NCBI GenBank assembly: GCA_016806645.1
Contig: JACSYO010002116.1
Coordinates: 3,289,501-3,353,500 of the forward strand
Reading direction: 5' to 3'
Origin: Ophiodon elongatus
Lineage: Eukaryota > Chordata > Actinopteri > Perciformes > Hexagrammidae
Length of the DNA: 64,000 bases
The notes under the pieces are model-generated. The model saw nothing but the letters and a program-made list of their open reading frames with translations. It was not told where the DNA came from and made no database searches. Of this stretch, positions 1 to 37,897 are shown one piece after another. Position 1 is the stretch's first letter. Each line of letters starts with the position of its first letter. Made by a program: the position numbers and the translations under genes.

Positions 1-2490
1 CAGAGTGTACACGTTTCTGTACACACTTCACCGCTGGTCTAATCTTCATTTAAGTACCACTTTCATGTAGCCCTGTGGTGCTTTTGGAAAGGATTGTGGA
101 TACTTCAGCTTAATCATCGTGGGCCAGACGTAGACTGTTTCGAGTCATTTTAAACACCATTAAAAGTTATAGCACACCCAACCAAAACCAAGATTACAGT
201 CCCAGTAACGAACGCATGCAAGTTCTGATGTTTCCAAACCCTCCCCTCCCCCCCAACCCCCCATCCCACTCCCACACACACACACACACACACACGCTCT
301 GAGGATGTAAACTGTCATGATCCGAATACAGAGAAGAAACATTGTTGAGTTCATCCTATATTTATGTCATTTAATGAGCCAAAATTAGATTACAAGAACA
401 AACACACATGCAGCATTTGCATAATCCCCTAGGCTGAAATTCAGTTACAATGAATTATGACTGTGCCAAATGAATGGGGGAGGCCTTGTCCTGCACTGTG
501 ACATGTGGCAATATCCATATGTATATAACCTCTCACTGTTTTCCTCAGGTTTAAACACAGATCCTCTCTTTTGGGCTCTGGCATGTCAAATGAGCTAGTT
601 GTCCAGTTTTGCCAGTATTCACTATACCAACAATTACAATCACTTCATTAAGGAGAGGGACAAGCACGAACAAATGATAATGATAACGTGCTCGGCTATT
701 GGCAGCATGGCTATGAATAGCCGTCTTTTATTCCGAGGTGGGATTACATTTAATTTAGAGGAGCTTTCAAAGGGGCAAAGAGAAGATAGGTGTTAATCAG
801 CAATCAGCAGAGCTATAGGGATTTTTAATTTAGGATTTTTAAAATCTTTAATCCAAATCTGTCAATTACACACTTTACATGCACGTACAAAAACCAACCA
901 TCGTTGGAAGGAGCTATCATAATGTGATATTAGAGATGAGTAGTAAACAATAAAGTGCAACACACATCTGTTGCATTTTACAGACATTAAAAGACATGTA
1001 CGTCAATGTTGGTACATCTTTTCACAATAACAGTAATTTGATCACTTTTGCTACAAGTGTCAGTTGACGCGCATCAACACACAAAACAGAAACGACTGAA
1101 ATTTGACAGACTAAGACTAAATATGATGTGCATTACATGAAGTTGGCATGACAACAGCCGATAAGTTACAATATGATGCAATAACAAAGCAATGCAATCA
1201 AGAGCAACTGGCCTTAACTATGCTCACTACCAATTTTCTTAAAAATAGTACTTATTGTCAGGCCTCAGTTGGATTGTATTAAATTGTACAGATGTTCTTG
1301 TTTTTTTGTCTACCCCTGTATACAGTACAGGTCTCATGTCACATGCATTTACAGTCCACCATTGCATTGTTAAAGCCCCCTCCCACTGGAACGACACACT
1401 GCCAAATTTCTTTCACAGACAACATCCCTTCATCTTTCCAGCACCGCCTGGGGTGATACGAGCATCCAGAAAGCTGTGAAGCTAATGGTCGGCAACCCAT
1501 GAGCATTATGACATTCATCTGCGCCCTCACTACAGGATAACTAGCTCCCTGAGTCTCACTGCAATTTAGTCAAGACTCCGAATAATACGTTTACCTACTA
1601 TGGTGCGCTGCAGGCTCCCTACATCTCTTATTTCCCAGTGCCCCACACTCCCACATGCCAAAAGACTTCTTTGCACACTGCATAGTGATGTCTAACCTCC
1701 CACTCTTGTTGCTCTGGGGTCAAATTAGAAGGCTACTCTAATAATTTCTCGCTAGACCGATCTCCATATACCAGGTTGGTTGGGCCCTCAGTCTGCCTTG
1801 GAGTAATTGGTCAGAAATAACCTTTTTGATTAAAAAATACATCACGATATCCTGATAGGGAGTATTTTTTTTTTAAATGATGCCTTTGGAAAGCTTGCAG
1901 GGAGGATAGGAAATAATTGTAGACCATGTGTGTTTGGACTCAGTGTTCCTGTATTTCACGATGTATAGTTTGACATTTTTACTTAGTGTGTCAGATAACT
2001 GCTTTCTGTTAATTTTTGCCTGTGTTTATGTGTATGTGCACACAGCAGCACATGTTTACATACAGTATGTATGACATGGGAATGATTAAGTAGGTTAAGG
2101 CAAATAATAGAACAGCTAGAACAGTCTGATATGTTCATGAAATTACATCACTTTACTGTAATGCAGCCTTTAAACCAGGAAAAGACAACACTGCCATATT
2201 ATGATATCCAAAAATCAAAGAAGATATCTATATATTGCACAGCCCTATGTATCTGATGTATGTGTGCGCTCGTACAGGATGTCTGCATATCTGTGTCTGA
2301 ATACATTTTTATGTCATGCTCTGTATTTTGGGGTTCCCACTTCAACCAAAATCCGTGTCAGGCTGCTTAATGAGGGCATTTCTCCTGTGGTTTGGCCCTA
2401 TTTTAAACTGCTGTCAAACTCTTGGTCAGCAGAGAAGAAATTGTGGTGTCTGTAAGAGTGTGTTCACGCACTGTGTGTGTGTGCGTGTAG

Positions 2491-2491
<1 letters not shown>

Positions 2492-2536
<45 letters not shown>
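2492..2536. repeat. (TG)n microsatellite
   Basis: Uninterrupted TG dinucleotides, about 22 units, preceded by an interrupted TG/CG stretch and followed 37 bases later by the 120-bp repeat copy 1. Confidence 0.97.
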
Positions 2537-2541
<5 letters not shown>

Positions 2542-2573
2542 AATACTTTGAATATAAGAGTTTGTGCTGCACT

Positions 2574-2693
2574 AAGCAGACTCTTATCTGATGAATTGTC
2601 TTCCAATATTACTACACGTCCCTGTGGCCACAGGGCTCCATGGGGATCTACAGATTTGTTTTGGGGTCAGACTGGAGAATTTCTCTCTCTTTT
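2574..2693 (+). repeat. 120-bp direct repeat unit, copy 1
   Basis: Matches 3601-3720 base for base except three substitutions, with no indels. It contains the perfect 16-base palindrome CCCTGTGGCCACAGGG at 2620-2635. Similarity stops sharply at both edges and no target-site duplication is visible. Family not recognised. Confidence 0.93.
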
Positions 2694-2955
2694 AACAATA
2701 TCCACAGGTGTGCGTTTTTGTATGTGCGTTCATGCAGCAATTTTTAAATTACTAGTATTTTCCAGGTTATCACACACAGTTTCAACTCAAACATTAATCC
2801 TAAAATGATCAGTTACATTAGCTATTATCCTTACCTAAAATACATCCTAAAACAAAAATATTCACATGAAGACATGACAACTGGCAAGAATCACAAAATA
2901 TCCTCACTCTATGAAGGTAAACCGCCATACTCACAAGGATAGAATCAAACACTGG

Positions 2956-2960
<5 letters not shown>

Positions 2961-3022
<62 letters not shown>

Positions 3023-3026
3023 TGTG
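2961..3026. repeat. (TG)n microsatellite
   Basis: About 30 TG units with one T interruption near the 3' end, lying between the two 120-bp repeat copies. Confidence 0.97.
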
Positions 3027-3246
3027 ATAAATAAATGTGGACATCACATTTATTAAGTGCAGCTGTATCAGATATACACTATTGGGGAATGCCCATTGAA
3101 CTGCAGGCCCAGGTCCATCTGTTAAGTGAGACTCTGATTCCCCATCAGCTGCAGATGTGCTTTTATTGTAGCTAAGCCTGGACTGTGACTTGACAGATTC
3201 AGATCAGCTTTATCATGCAACACCGGAAAATTTGTTTCAACAAAAA

Positions 3247-3292
3247 AATATATATATAATATAATATATATATATATATAAAAAAAAATTTT
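3247..3292. repeat. AT-rich tract (TA)n with poly-A
   Basis: TA dinucleotides interrupted by TAA, then an A run and TTTT. Simple sequence of no evident function. Confidence 0.85.
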
Positions 3293-3600
3293 GACGTAAA
3301 AGTTTGGTTTACAGGCTTATGGCTGTTTCTTGGTCAATGCCATTGATTTTTCCCACTTTCCTGATTTGTTGTTGCAGCCTGTCAGTCCTTTTTGCACAGA
3401 TACCAAACACACAGATAAGACAAAAATACAGAACACCGCACAGGAAAGTGAACGGTAAATTATTCTCCTATGATCAATACATATCACATTAATATTGACA
3501 AAACTGGATTTTATCTTAAAAACTAATGTTAAATACGTGTCGGGCTGGGAGGATGAGATATAATGAAAAGCTCCTGCAACAGACACTCAGACAAAATACC

Positions 3601-3720
3601 AAGCAGACTCTTATCTGATGAATTGTCTTCTAATATTACTACACGTCCCTGTGGCCAAAGGGCTCCATGGGGATCTACAGATTTGTTTTGGGGTCAGACT
3701 GGAGAATGTCTCTCTCTTTT
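3601..3720 (+). repeat. 120-bp direct repeat unit, copy 2
   Basis: Second copy, 1027 bases downstream of the first and in the same orientation. One change (C to A) breaks the central palindrome (3647-3662). Its edges coincide with those of copy 1. Confidence 0.93.
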
Positions 3721-5274
3721 CATTATGCCTAACAGTCTGTTTAACGGCACAATTGAAGTCGTGAAGTCGAAATGAGAGCAGTTATTTTGAAGATAATTAT
3801 AGTCAACTGCTATTAACAAAGTGAAGCACTGAATTCTGGAAGTTATTTCCAGTTTGGCTCAGCAAAATGAAATATGGGGTTTTGACATGTTTTGTTATGA
3901 AGTTTCTGCCCCAACAAGTCAATTTCTTTGCTGAATGTGGAAATATAATGACATTCAGGTGTGTGTTAGAGGTCCACTGCTCTGATGAAAACCTGCATGG
4001 CCTGTTTCCAACAGGGCCGGCTCTTCACAACAGAGATCTGTCGAGGTGAAACATTCTGATTAAAAGTGACTATAGAGGACCTCAAAGCTGTTGAGGCTCA
4101 AAATCACTGAAAATGAAAAGAAAGGGAATTTTGAAAGCCCCATGCCTCCATCAATCACCAGTTTAGCAAAAGAATGAAAAGAAATGCAAGAGATTCAGCA
4201 CCATTTCTGATCTTTGAGGGACTGGGTATTCTGTAAGGATTGCTGCAAGAGAACTTTATTATTCAAGGAGGTGTCAGAGAAATGTAGCGTAACAGCGATG
4301 CATTCTGGGCATCTCTAGCACGGACTAAATTCCACAATAAGAAAATCGCCAAACACGAGTTTATCCGTGCAAAGAGACTGTAGAGGAAATTGTTGCTCTC
4401 AAAAGACAAAGTATTGCTGTACGTGTAATGTTTGTCTCACATTGCCTGGTTGCTTCATGGAACAATGCTCCGTGGACACAATGCGATATTGAAACAAAGA
4501 AAAACGCTCTTTAACCTCCATCTACTGAAGATATAGAGAGTATTATGGTTATGGAGTTGGTGCCTCCGGGCCAACGCTGATTGAAATCATTGGTGGAACA
4601 ATTAATTCAAAATTGTTTCAAGAAAGTGTACAGACAAATATCAGGGGTGGGTGGCTGTTTGTGATTTGAAACTTAACATAACTTTTGTCACAGAGTTTTA
4701 TAATTGTCGTTAATACAAAGAGCAATCAGTAACTCAAGCGGTTTAACGAATAAAAAAAACTTGAGCATAATCAAGTCAGACTCCTGACCTTAAACCAATT
4801 ATAACGCTCTAGTGTGACTTGAAGCTCGCCACCCATGCAAAGTATTTCAATAATGGCAATTAACTCCAACTGCTAAATAAGACTGATTGTCCAGAATCGC
4901 TCCTGTTTGCTTTGCAGGCCTGATCAGCAGCTAAAGAAAACATTTGGATGCAACTTATTGCCGACAAAAACGTACCTAAACATAAAGGTCCACAGATTTC
5001 GCCATCTTCTCTCTGAGCAGTGATTTAAGCAGGCTTTTAGTTTGAATTCACTCCCACATGCTACATGCCATGATACAACTATGATTCTTCTCACATCTCA
5101 AGTTCAATATCAAATGCTTTAATTATGATGTTCACTATATCCATATTCTGCATGCACAAGGCATAAAACTGTTGCAATGAATGTATAATGCGTAAAATGT
5201 GTTGTTAATCTGAATGCCTGAGGGTAAAACCTGTCTTTCGTGACATTGCTAATCTTGTGTATTCCTCTTTCCAG

Positions 5275-32999
<27,725 letters not shown>

Positions 33000-35300
33000 A
33001 GTCCTCCTCTCGACTCAAAACCAAAAGAAACTCTTCTTTTGTTGGCTTGGAAACCGTCTTGAGGACATGGCTGTGTTGTAAAAAATAAAAACTGCTTTAA
33101 AAAGAAGAGAGGATATGGAAAAGAAGATAAACGGATGGATGGCAAACCCGCTGGGTCACCGATATGCCTTTATTTCACTGTGGCTCTGGATCAAGCATTT
33201 ATAATGGGACTGCTGTAGCACTTCTTCAGTGTTGTCTTACACTTGACTCTAAAAGCAGAGAGAGTGCAGGGATACACACATATACACACAACACAACATA
33301 GGCTGATAATGGAGCCAGGTTTTCCCTTTGAAACAGGGAAAGATGTTTAGCGGGTGAATGAATGTTCGATAGTTTGTCTAAGTTTTGGTTCGAGTATAAA
33401 TAAGAGAGTGAAAGGTTTTGAGTGGACTGCTCAAAAAGAGGAGGCTGATGATTGATTTCTTTTTTTTTGTGTGTGTGTGTGTTTGTTTCTCCGCAATATT
33501 TGGTGAAATGTGTGGAGGGTTTAAGATGTCACTGCAGTTGCTCCCTGGTTTGTGACAAGCAGCTGCTTGCTGCAATCTCCGATACTTTCCAGAGATCAAC
33601 ACACTACAGTTTGCTAGTAAAACTGGTATCAAGTGCTCAAGACTAACCTGAATGTCTCTGATTTTCTTCTTATTTCACATCCTTATGGCATACAGCATGC
33701 ACGGAACATTGCATTTGAATTCACATTCACACACATGACCACAGCAAAATCAAATTACTTTATTTGAGATTAACCTTGAAAAGCACAATCACTGTGCATT
33801 CAGTGGAGAGAGACTTGACTATTAAAAGTGCCCTGCTTACTATTGAATGAATCACACACCAACACACATGAAATATCAGCTAGTATTTCCATAAAGCAAT
33901 GTGTCATTATGCACTTAAGACCATTAACTGAAAATAAATTAGCAGTTACAGCTAATTTCAAGCTTCATTGAATGAAGTTACACTCTTTTTTTGTTATTTA
34001 ATATGATTTTATTCACTCATACGAATGCTTCTCTCCCTCAATACTTCTTAATTTTGTTTTTAAAATCACCCAAATGCCTCGTCCTCAGTTCGCCACTGTA
34101 TAGTTTTGACATAACTGTGAACATGGTTTCAATGTCTTTGGTGCTGTTATTGATTAATTATAGTAAGCGATGGTGAAATGAGAGTACTGGCTTTTGTTTT
34201 GTAAAGTGTTTTTTTGTGCTCGAGCCATTTGTGACGTACTTGACTTCATTCTTTTGAAAATTGGAGACTTGGAGTCAATTTGTAAACTTGAGTGGAGATT
34301 TATTTGAAATCACTTGACACCATGTTTCATTGTGCTAAGTGATATTCTCAAGGTTTTTAAACTGGCTGAGTTCATCCATATAAATTAACAATCCTCGTCT
34401 TGAGAGGCAGAAGACCAGATTCACATTATGACTGCCTTGACTTAACTTCATTTTAAGGATATTTAAGAGAAATGTGTCCTAAAAACAAAGGAAAAAGAAT
34501 GATACGCAGATTATATTGTGTTAAACTCACAACTTTGACCACTAGCTCATGATCTCTCACCCAGCTCATCACCTCTCATGCCCCAAAAATCAGAGCATAA
34601 AATCTAAAGAAATGTAAGTGCCTTAAATCAATGGCATACAAAATTAATCACGAGTCCTATTCAATGCTGCATGAACACATATACACCTCAAAAACGTATG
34701 TGTCCTCTTAGATGGCTGCTTCTCATCCTTTGTTATATCTAATAAATACATGAATCACCATGGAAAGAGAATTTCATTTGATGGCTGACAAAACTGCATA
34801 TGAAATACAATTCCTGCTTTCTGCTTTTGATTTCTCCCACGGGAACATTATTATATTGAATTGTGGGGAAAAAATAGATCATACCTGGTACGGCTGCAAT
34901 GACACGCTTGTCTCTACGATGTAAAATGGTCTCACGAAGTAAACCACAACTGGCCTGATATAAAATGAACTGTAAATCAAGGCTTGGAGGGACCATCCAT
35001 CCATCACCTGTGTCAGTCATGAAATCTGAGCATGTGGAGAGACAGCAAGAATGATTTGCAGTTTGGAACATTTCACAGATTGGAAAGCAACATTCTTCTT
35101 TACCACTGTTGACAATCATTGACGACATGATGGCATTAATCATAATGTATCATCATCCAAATTCTCATTTTATAGAACGGCTCAACGCGTATTTCATCCC
35201 AGGAAGCCAAACAGACCGACACACTGACATGATATATATCATTGAATGATGTTGATGGAGAGCTAATAAATCGTAGTTCTGTTGGTAAACCATAAGTATT
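33000..35300 (+). other. prkg1: prkg1 3' UTR and downstream sequence with candidate poly(A) signals
   Basis: AT-rich non-coding sequence after the stop codon. AATAAA hexamers occur at 33084-33089 (only 85 bases after the stop), 33933-33938, 34741-34746 and 35265-35270; the last is followed by T/GT-rich sequence. Which one is used cannot be told without transcript data. Known vertebrate PRKG1 transcripts have long 3' UTRs, so a distal site is plausible. No open reading frame here resembles a protein. Confidence 0.5.
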
Positions 35301-35978
35301 TTTGCTGTATTAAGGGCAGGTTATGTTTATCACAAAGCCTTATGTATGCCATCACTTTACAAACCACTGGTTTTGAGTCTTATATCGACCGCCTTCTGCA
35401 ATGTGACCTGATATTTGCCTTGTGTTATGTTGTTTATCTGCTGTAAATTCATTTTGCAGAGTGCCAGCTGTAAGATTTCTTTTTTCTTTTTTCTTTTTTA
35501 AATGATAGAGTAAAAACAATACTTTTGAGTGCTGCTTGTCTCTTAGTTCTTTGAAACAACTCGGGTGCGTGGTTGTGGAGATGTTGCAGTTTGCTCGTTG
35601 CCACAAGAGGGAGCTGCAGGTAAGACAGATCTCCCTCAAATCAGCTCAGCCTGACGTGAACCGCTTACCTTGCCTGAGATCTAATAATCGGCCCTAGAGT
35701 TAATGTCATCCACTTACTGGTAAGTGCGGATGATTCAGCTCCTCTGGTCTCAGTGTTATTCGCACAACAAATCTGTTTGGGGGACAGGGAAATGGCTTCA
35801 GTCATAACAACAGGGTGACACCTCTGCGAGATCAAAGGGGATCAAAGTGCATCAAAGGAGCTCACCTTACCAGCACTGACATTTAGTAAAGTGGAGATAA
35901 AAGCTCTACTTCAAAAGATATAAAGCAATTCAAACGCGCAAAGTGCTACAGTGTGTTTGTCAGGTGTCTATGGCGCAT

Positions 35979-35998
35979 CTCTCTCTCTCTCTCTCGCG

Positions 35999-36042
<44 letters not shown>

Positions 36043-36076
36043 CACCCACGCGCACACGCACATGCACACGCACACA
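35979..36076. repeat. Compound microsatellite (CT)n(CG)n(CA)n
   Basis: About 16 bases of CT repeat, then an uninterrupted CG run (35994-36007), then CA repeats with CG interruptions. The CG and CA parts form a long alternating pyrimidine-purine stretch, the sequence type most prone to Z-DNA. It sits about 1.6 kb upstream of the dkk1 start codon. Confidence 0.95.
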
Positions 36077-36350
36077 CATCCTCACACTCAAACGTAAGCT
36101 GCGTGACCAGCAGATGACGTCCAAGTGCCAAGAAATCCTCAGCGCTACACCAAAGGGCTCGCTTCCATCACGGACCTCCGCACCTGTGTTCCTCGGCATA
36201 TCGGAAACAAACCAAAAAAAAAAAAAATCGAGTCCCAGAATGCAGTTTCACTTCCCAAGGAGCAAATTAAGAGGTTTGACGTCACTGCACTATTTAGTTA
36301 AATGTGACTTCATTCAAGAAAACATATGTAGTCGACTGTTTACTGGTAAA

Positions 36351-36408
36351 AGGGAGGGGGGCAGAGAGGGGGGGAGGGGGGCAGAGGGCAGAGGGGGGGC
36401 GGGGGGGT
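36351..36408 (+). repeat. G-rich block with many G runs (G-quadruplex-prone)
   Basis: Within 58 bases there are at least seven runs of three to seven G separated by one to five bases, which exceeds the usual four-run G-quadruplex pattern several times over. It lies about 1.27 kb upstream of the dkk1 start codon. Confidence 0.85.
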
Positions 36409-37431
36409 TATCTGGCTTGGATGGTGGTTGGTGGACTGAAGTCAAACACACACTTTCTAAGACAAAATGTTGAATATTTCAGGACTTTGTCTCCCCTCTG
36501 GAGCGGACACTTCTTACAGCGGAGGAGCCCAAAGGGTCAGAGAGCGGGACGGATCAGAGTCGCCTTTAATCTCAAAGTGCCAGTCGGCCCTGAAAGGCCT
36601 CTCCACGGAAGTCCATTAATTCGGTAAACTTTTCACACCCCTTAATGGCCTGCATATCCCACACATTGATGTCCGCCACTGGTGTAATCAAGCACACTTT
36701 GGAGGATAATTGCCCCCTTTGCAATCAGAAGGATCAAATGAAGTCGACCCAGTTAATCGACGCGAGTAACTTCAATCACTATCTTCACACAGCCAAAGGG
36801 TAGCAGGCTACTTGGATGTCAAAGCAACTGGAATAACCGAACAGCTTTTATAAAGAGGCAGAGCGCATGAAGAAAGAAACCATCACTCATTTTTTTGAGT
36901 TTCTGTCACCGCTTCTAAAGAGAAATCACTTATCAGATCAGTCGTGCTGCAAATGCATTCGTTGTTTTCGGGTAATTTAGTCCGAAAGTCATTAAAAATA
37001 AACTATCATTAATAAATGGCGAAATGTTGGCTTCGATGTTTTTGAAAGGAAAAAAAGAAAAAGAAAAAGAAAACTCTTCATTTGAATAAGTGATCTCAAA
37101 AATAAAAGAGGGAGACACAACTTTTTATTTGTCTCATGGATGTTTTATTTATAATTCATTCATAATGCATTATATGAGTTATATCAACGTGGTGGAATCA
37201 TAATTTATTTTCCAACATTGCTCTTGAGTCAGTGTTGAAACGGAGCAGAAGGCACAGAACTGGTGGACCTTGACAAAAATGACACTTGTTTTAATTTTTT
37301 TTTTTTTTCTGCATAAATTCCTGTCTGCACATACTTTTTGTTGCGTTACTTGGTGCCGGTCACTCAAACTTTGCAGGTCATTATCATTACACAAACATTG
37401 TGCGGGAGGGAATGGATGGCCGTACAGCTCT

Positions 37432-37505
37432 CTTTGAAATTCCACCCCTCCGCCTTTGTTGTGCACAGCGAGGGGCGGGAAGACAAACAGGTCCACATGT
37501 ATAAA
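37432..37505 (+). promoter_or_regulatory. dkk1: dkk1 core promoter: TCF/LEF-like sites, GC box, TATA box
   Basis: Reading downstream: CTTTGAA at 37432-37438 and CTTTGTT at 37454-37460 both fit the TCF/LEF consensus CTTTG(A/T)(A/T). GGGCGG (Sp1-type) is at 37473-37478 and TATAAA at 37500-37505. The TATA box predicts transcription start near 37530, giving a 5' UTR of about 150 bases with no upstream ATG. DKK1 is a known direct Wnt/beta-catenin target acting as feedback inhibitor, so TCF sites are expected; their use here is inferred from sequence. Confidence 0.65.
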
Positions 37506-37681
37506 GAGATCATCCCGGGGCTGTGAGTCAGGAGGCTCCGACAGCATCGTGCCGACAACTCTCTGGAAACGTCGTGATTCAGGATTCAAGGGCCCTTTGG
37601 ACTTTGTCACTGTCACAGCGAAGCAGACGGGATCTTTTTGTCCGTGTTTTTGGCAACGCAGCAGAATTTAACAGGAGAATC

Positions 37682-37897
37682 ATGCAGCTACCGGCAGCGC
37701 GCCGCTTCGTGGCTGTGTGCCTCACGCTGTTTGGATACCTTGGGGACGTTTACGCGGGGACAGTCCTGGTGAACTCCAATGCCATCAAAAACCTGCCCGG
37801 TACGTCGGGTGGCAAAGGCGCCGAAACCGTCAGTCCGAGTCCGCGCACCTCACCCTCCGGTAGCGTGGGACATAAATTACCCGTGGACACCTTGCAG
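37682..37897 (+). CDS. dkk1: dkk1 exon 1: signal peptide and NXI motif
   Basis: 216 coding bases (72 codons) ending at a phase-0 donor GTAATT. Contains the signal peptide (1-25) and NSNAIKNLPG, the conserved N-terminal peptide that binds the first beta-propeller pair of LRP6. The following 30 residues are Ser/Pro/Gly-rich and unlike mammals, which is normal for this low-constraint region. Confidence 0.95.

Larger units (their letters stand above)
1..5274. other. Partial prkg1 intron (5' side outside window)
   Basis: AT-rich non-coding sequence. It contains CA at 272-294, GT at 2492-2536 and 2961-3026, an AT-rich tract around 3247-3292, and two 120-bp direct repeats (2574-2693, 3601-3720). 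No exon matching the missing CNB-A part of prkg1 was seen, and no other gene. Confidence 0.8.
35301..37431. other. Intergenic region upstream of dkk1
   Basis: Apart from the Z-prone tract, the G-rich block and a CTCF-like motif at 35601-35614, it is mixed unique sequence. Distal dkk1 control elements would be expected here, but none can be proved from one sequence. Confidence 0.5.

Noticed and set aside
2587..2594. C/D-box snoRNA suggested by CTGATGAA in the 120-bp repeat
   Set aside because: The C box lacks the purine at its first position and no D box with terminal stem was found at suitable spacing.
1..5274. Upstream prkg1 CNB-A exon within the window
   Set aside because: Looked for the GELAILYNCTRTATVK-type coding segment ending in a Thr split codon on the + strand; nothing similar was seen.
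35943..36627. Long open frames (107-176 codons) upstream of dkk1
   Set aside because: They run through the CT/CA microsatellite and the G-rich block; their length comes from repeats that lack stop codons.
37179..37616. 145-codon minus-strand open frame over the dkk1 promoter
   Set aside because: Overlaps the promoter and 5' UTR, shows no recognisable protein and is partly simple sequence.
37523..37681. N-terminal extension of Dkk1 in frame upstream of the ATG
   Set aside because: The frame is open but has no ATG; it would start before or at the predicted transcription start, and only the ATG at 37682 gives a proper signal peptide.
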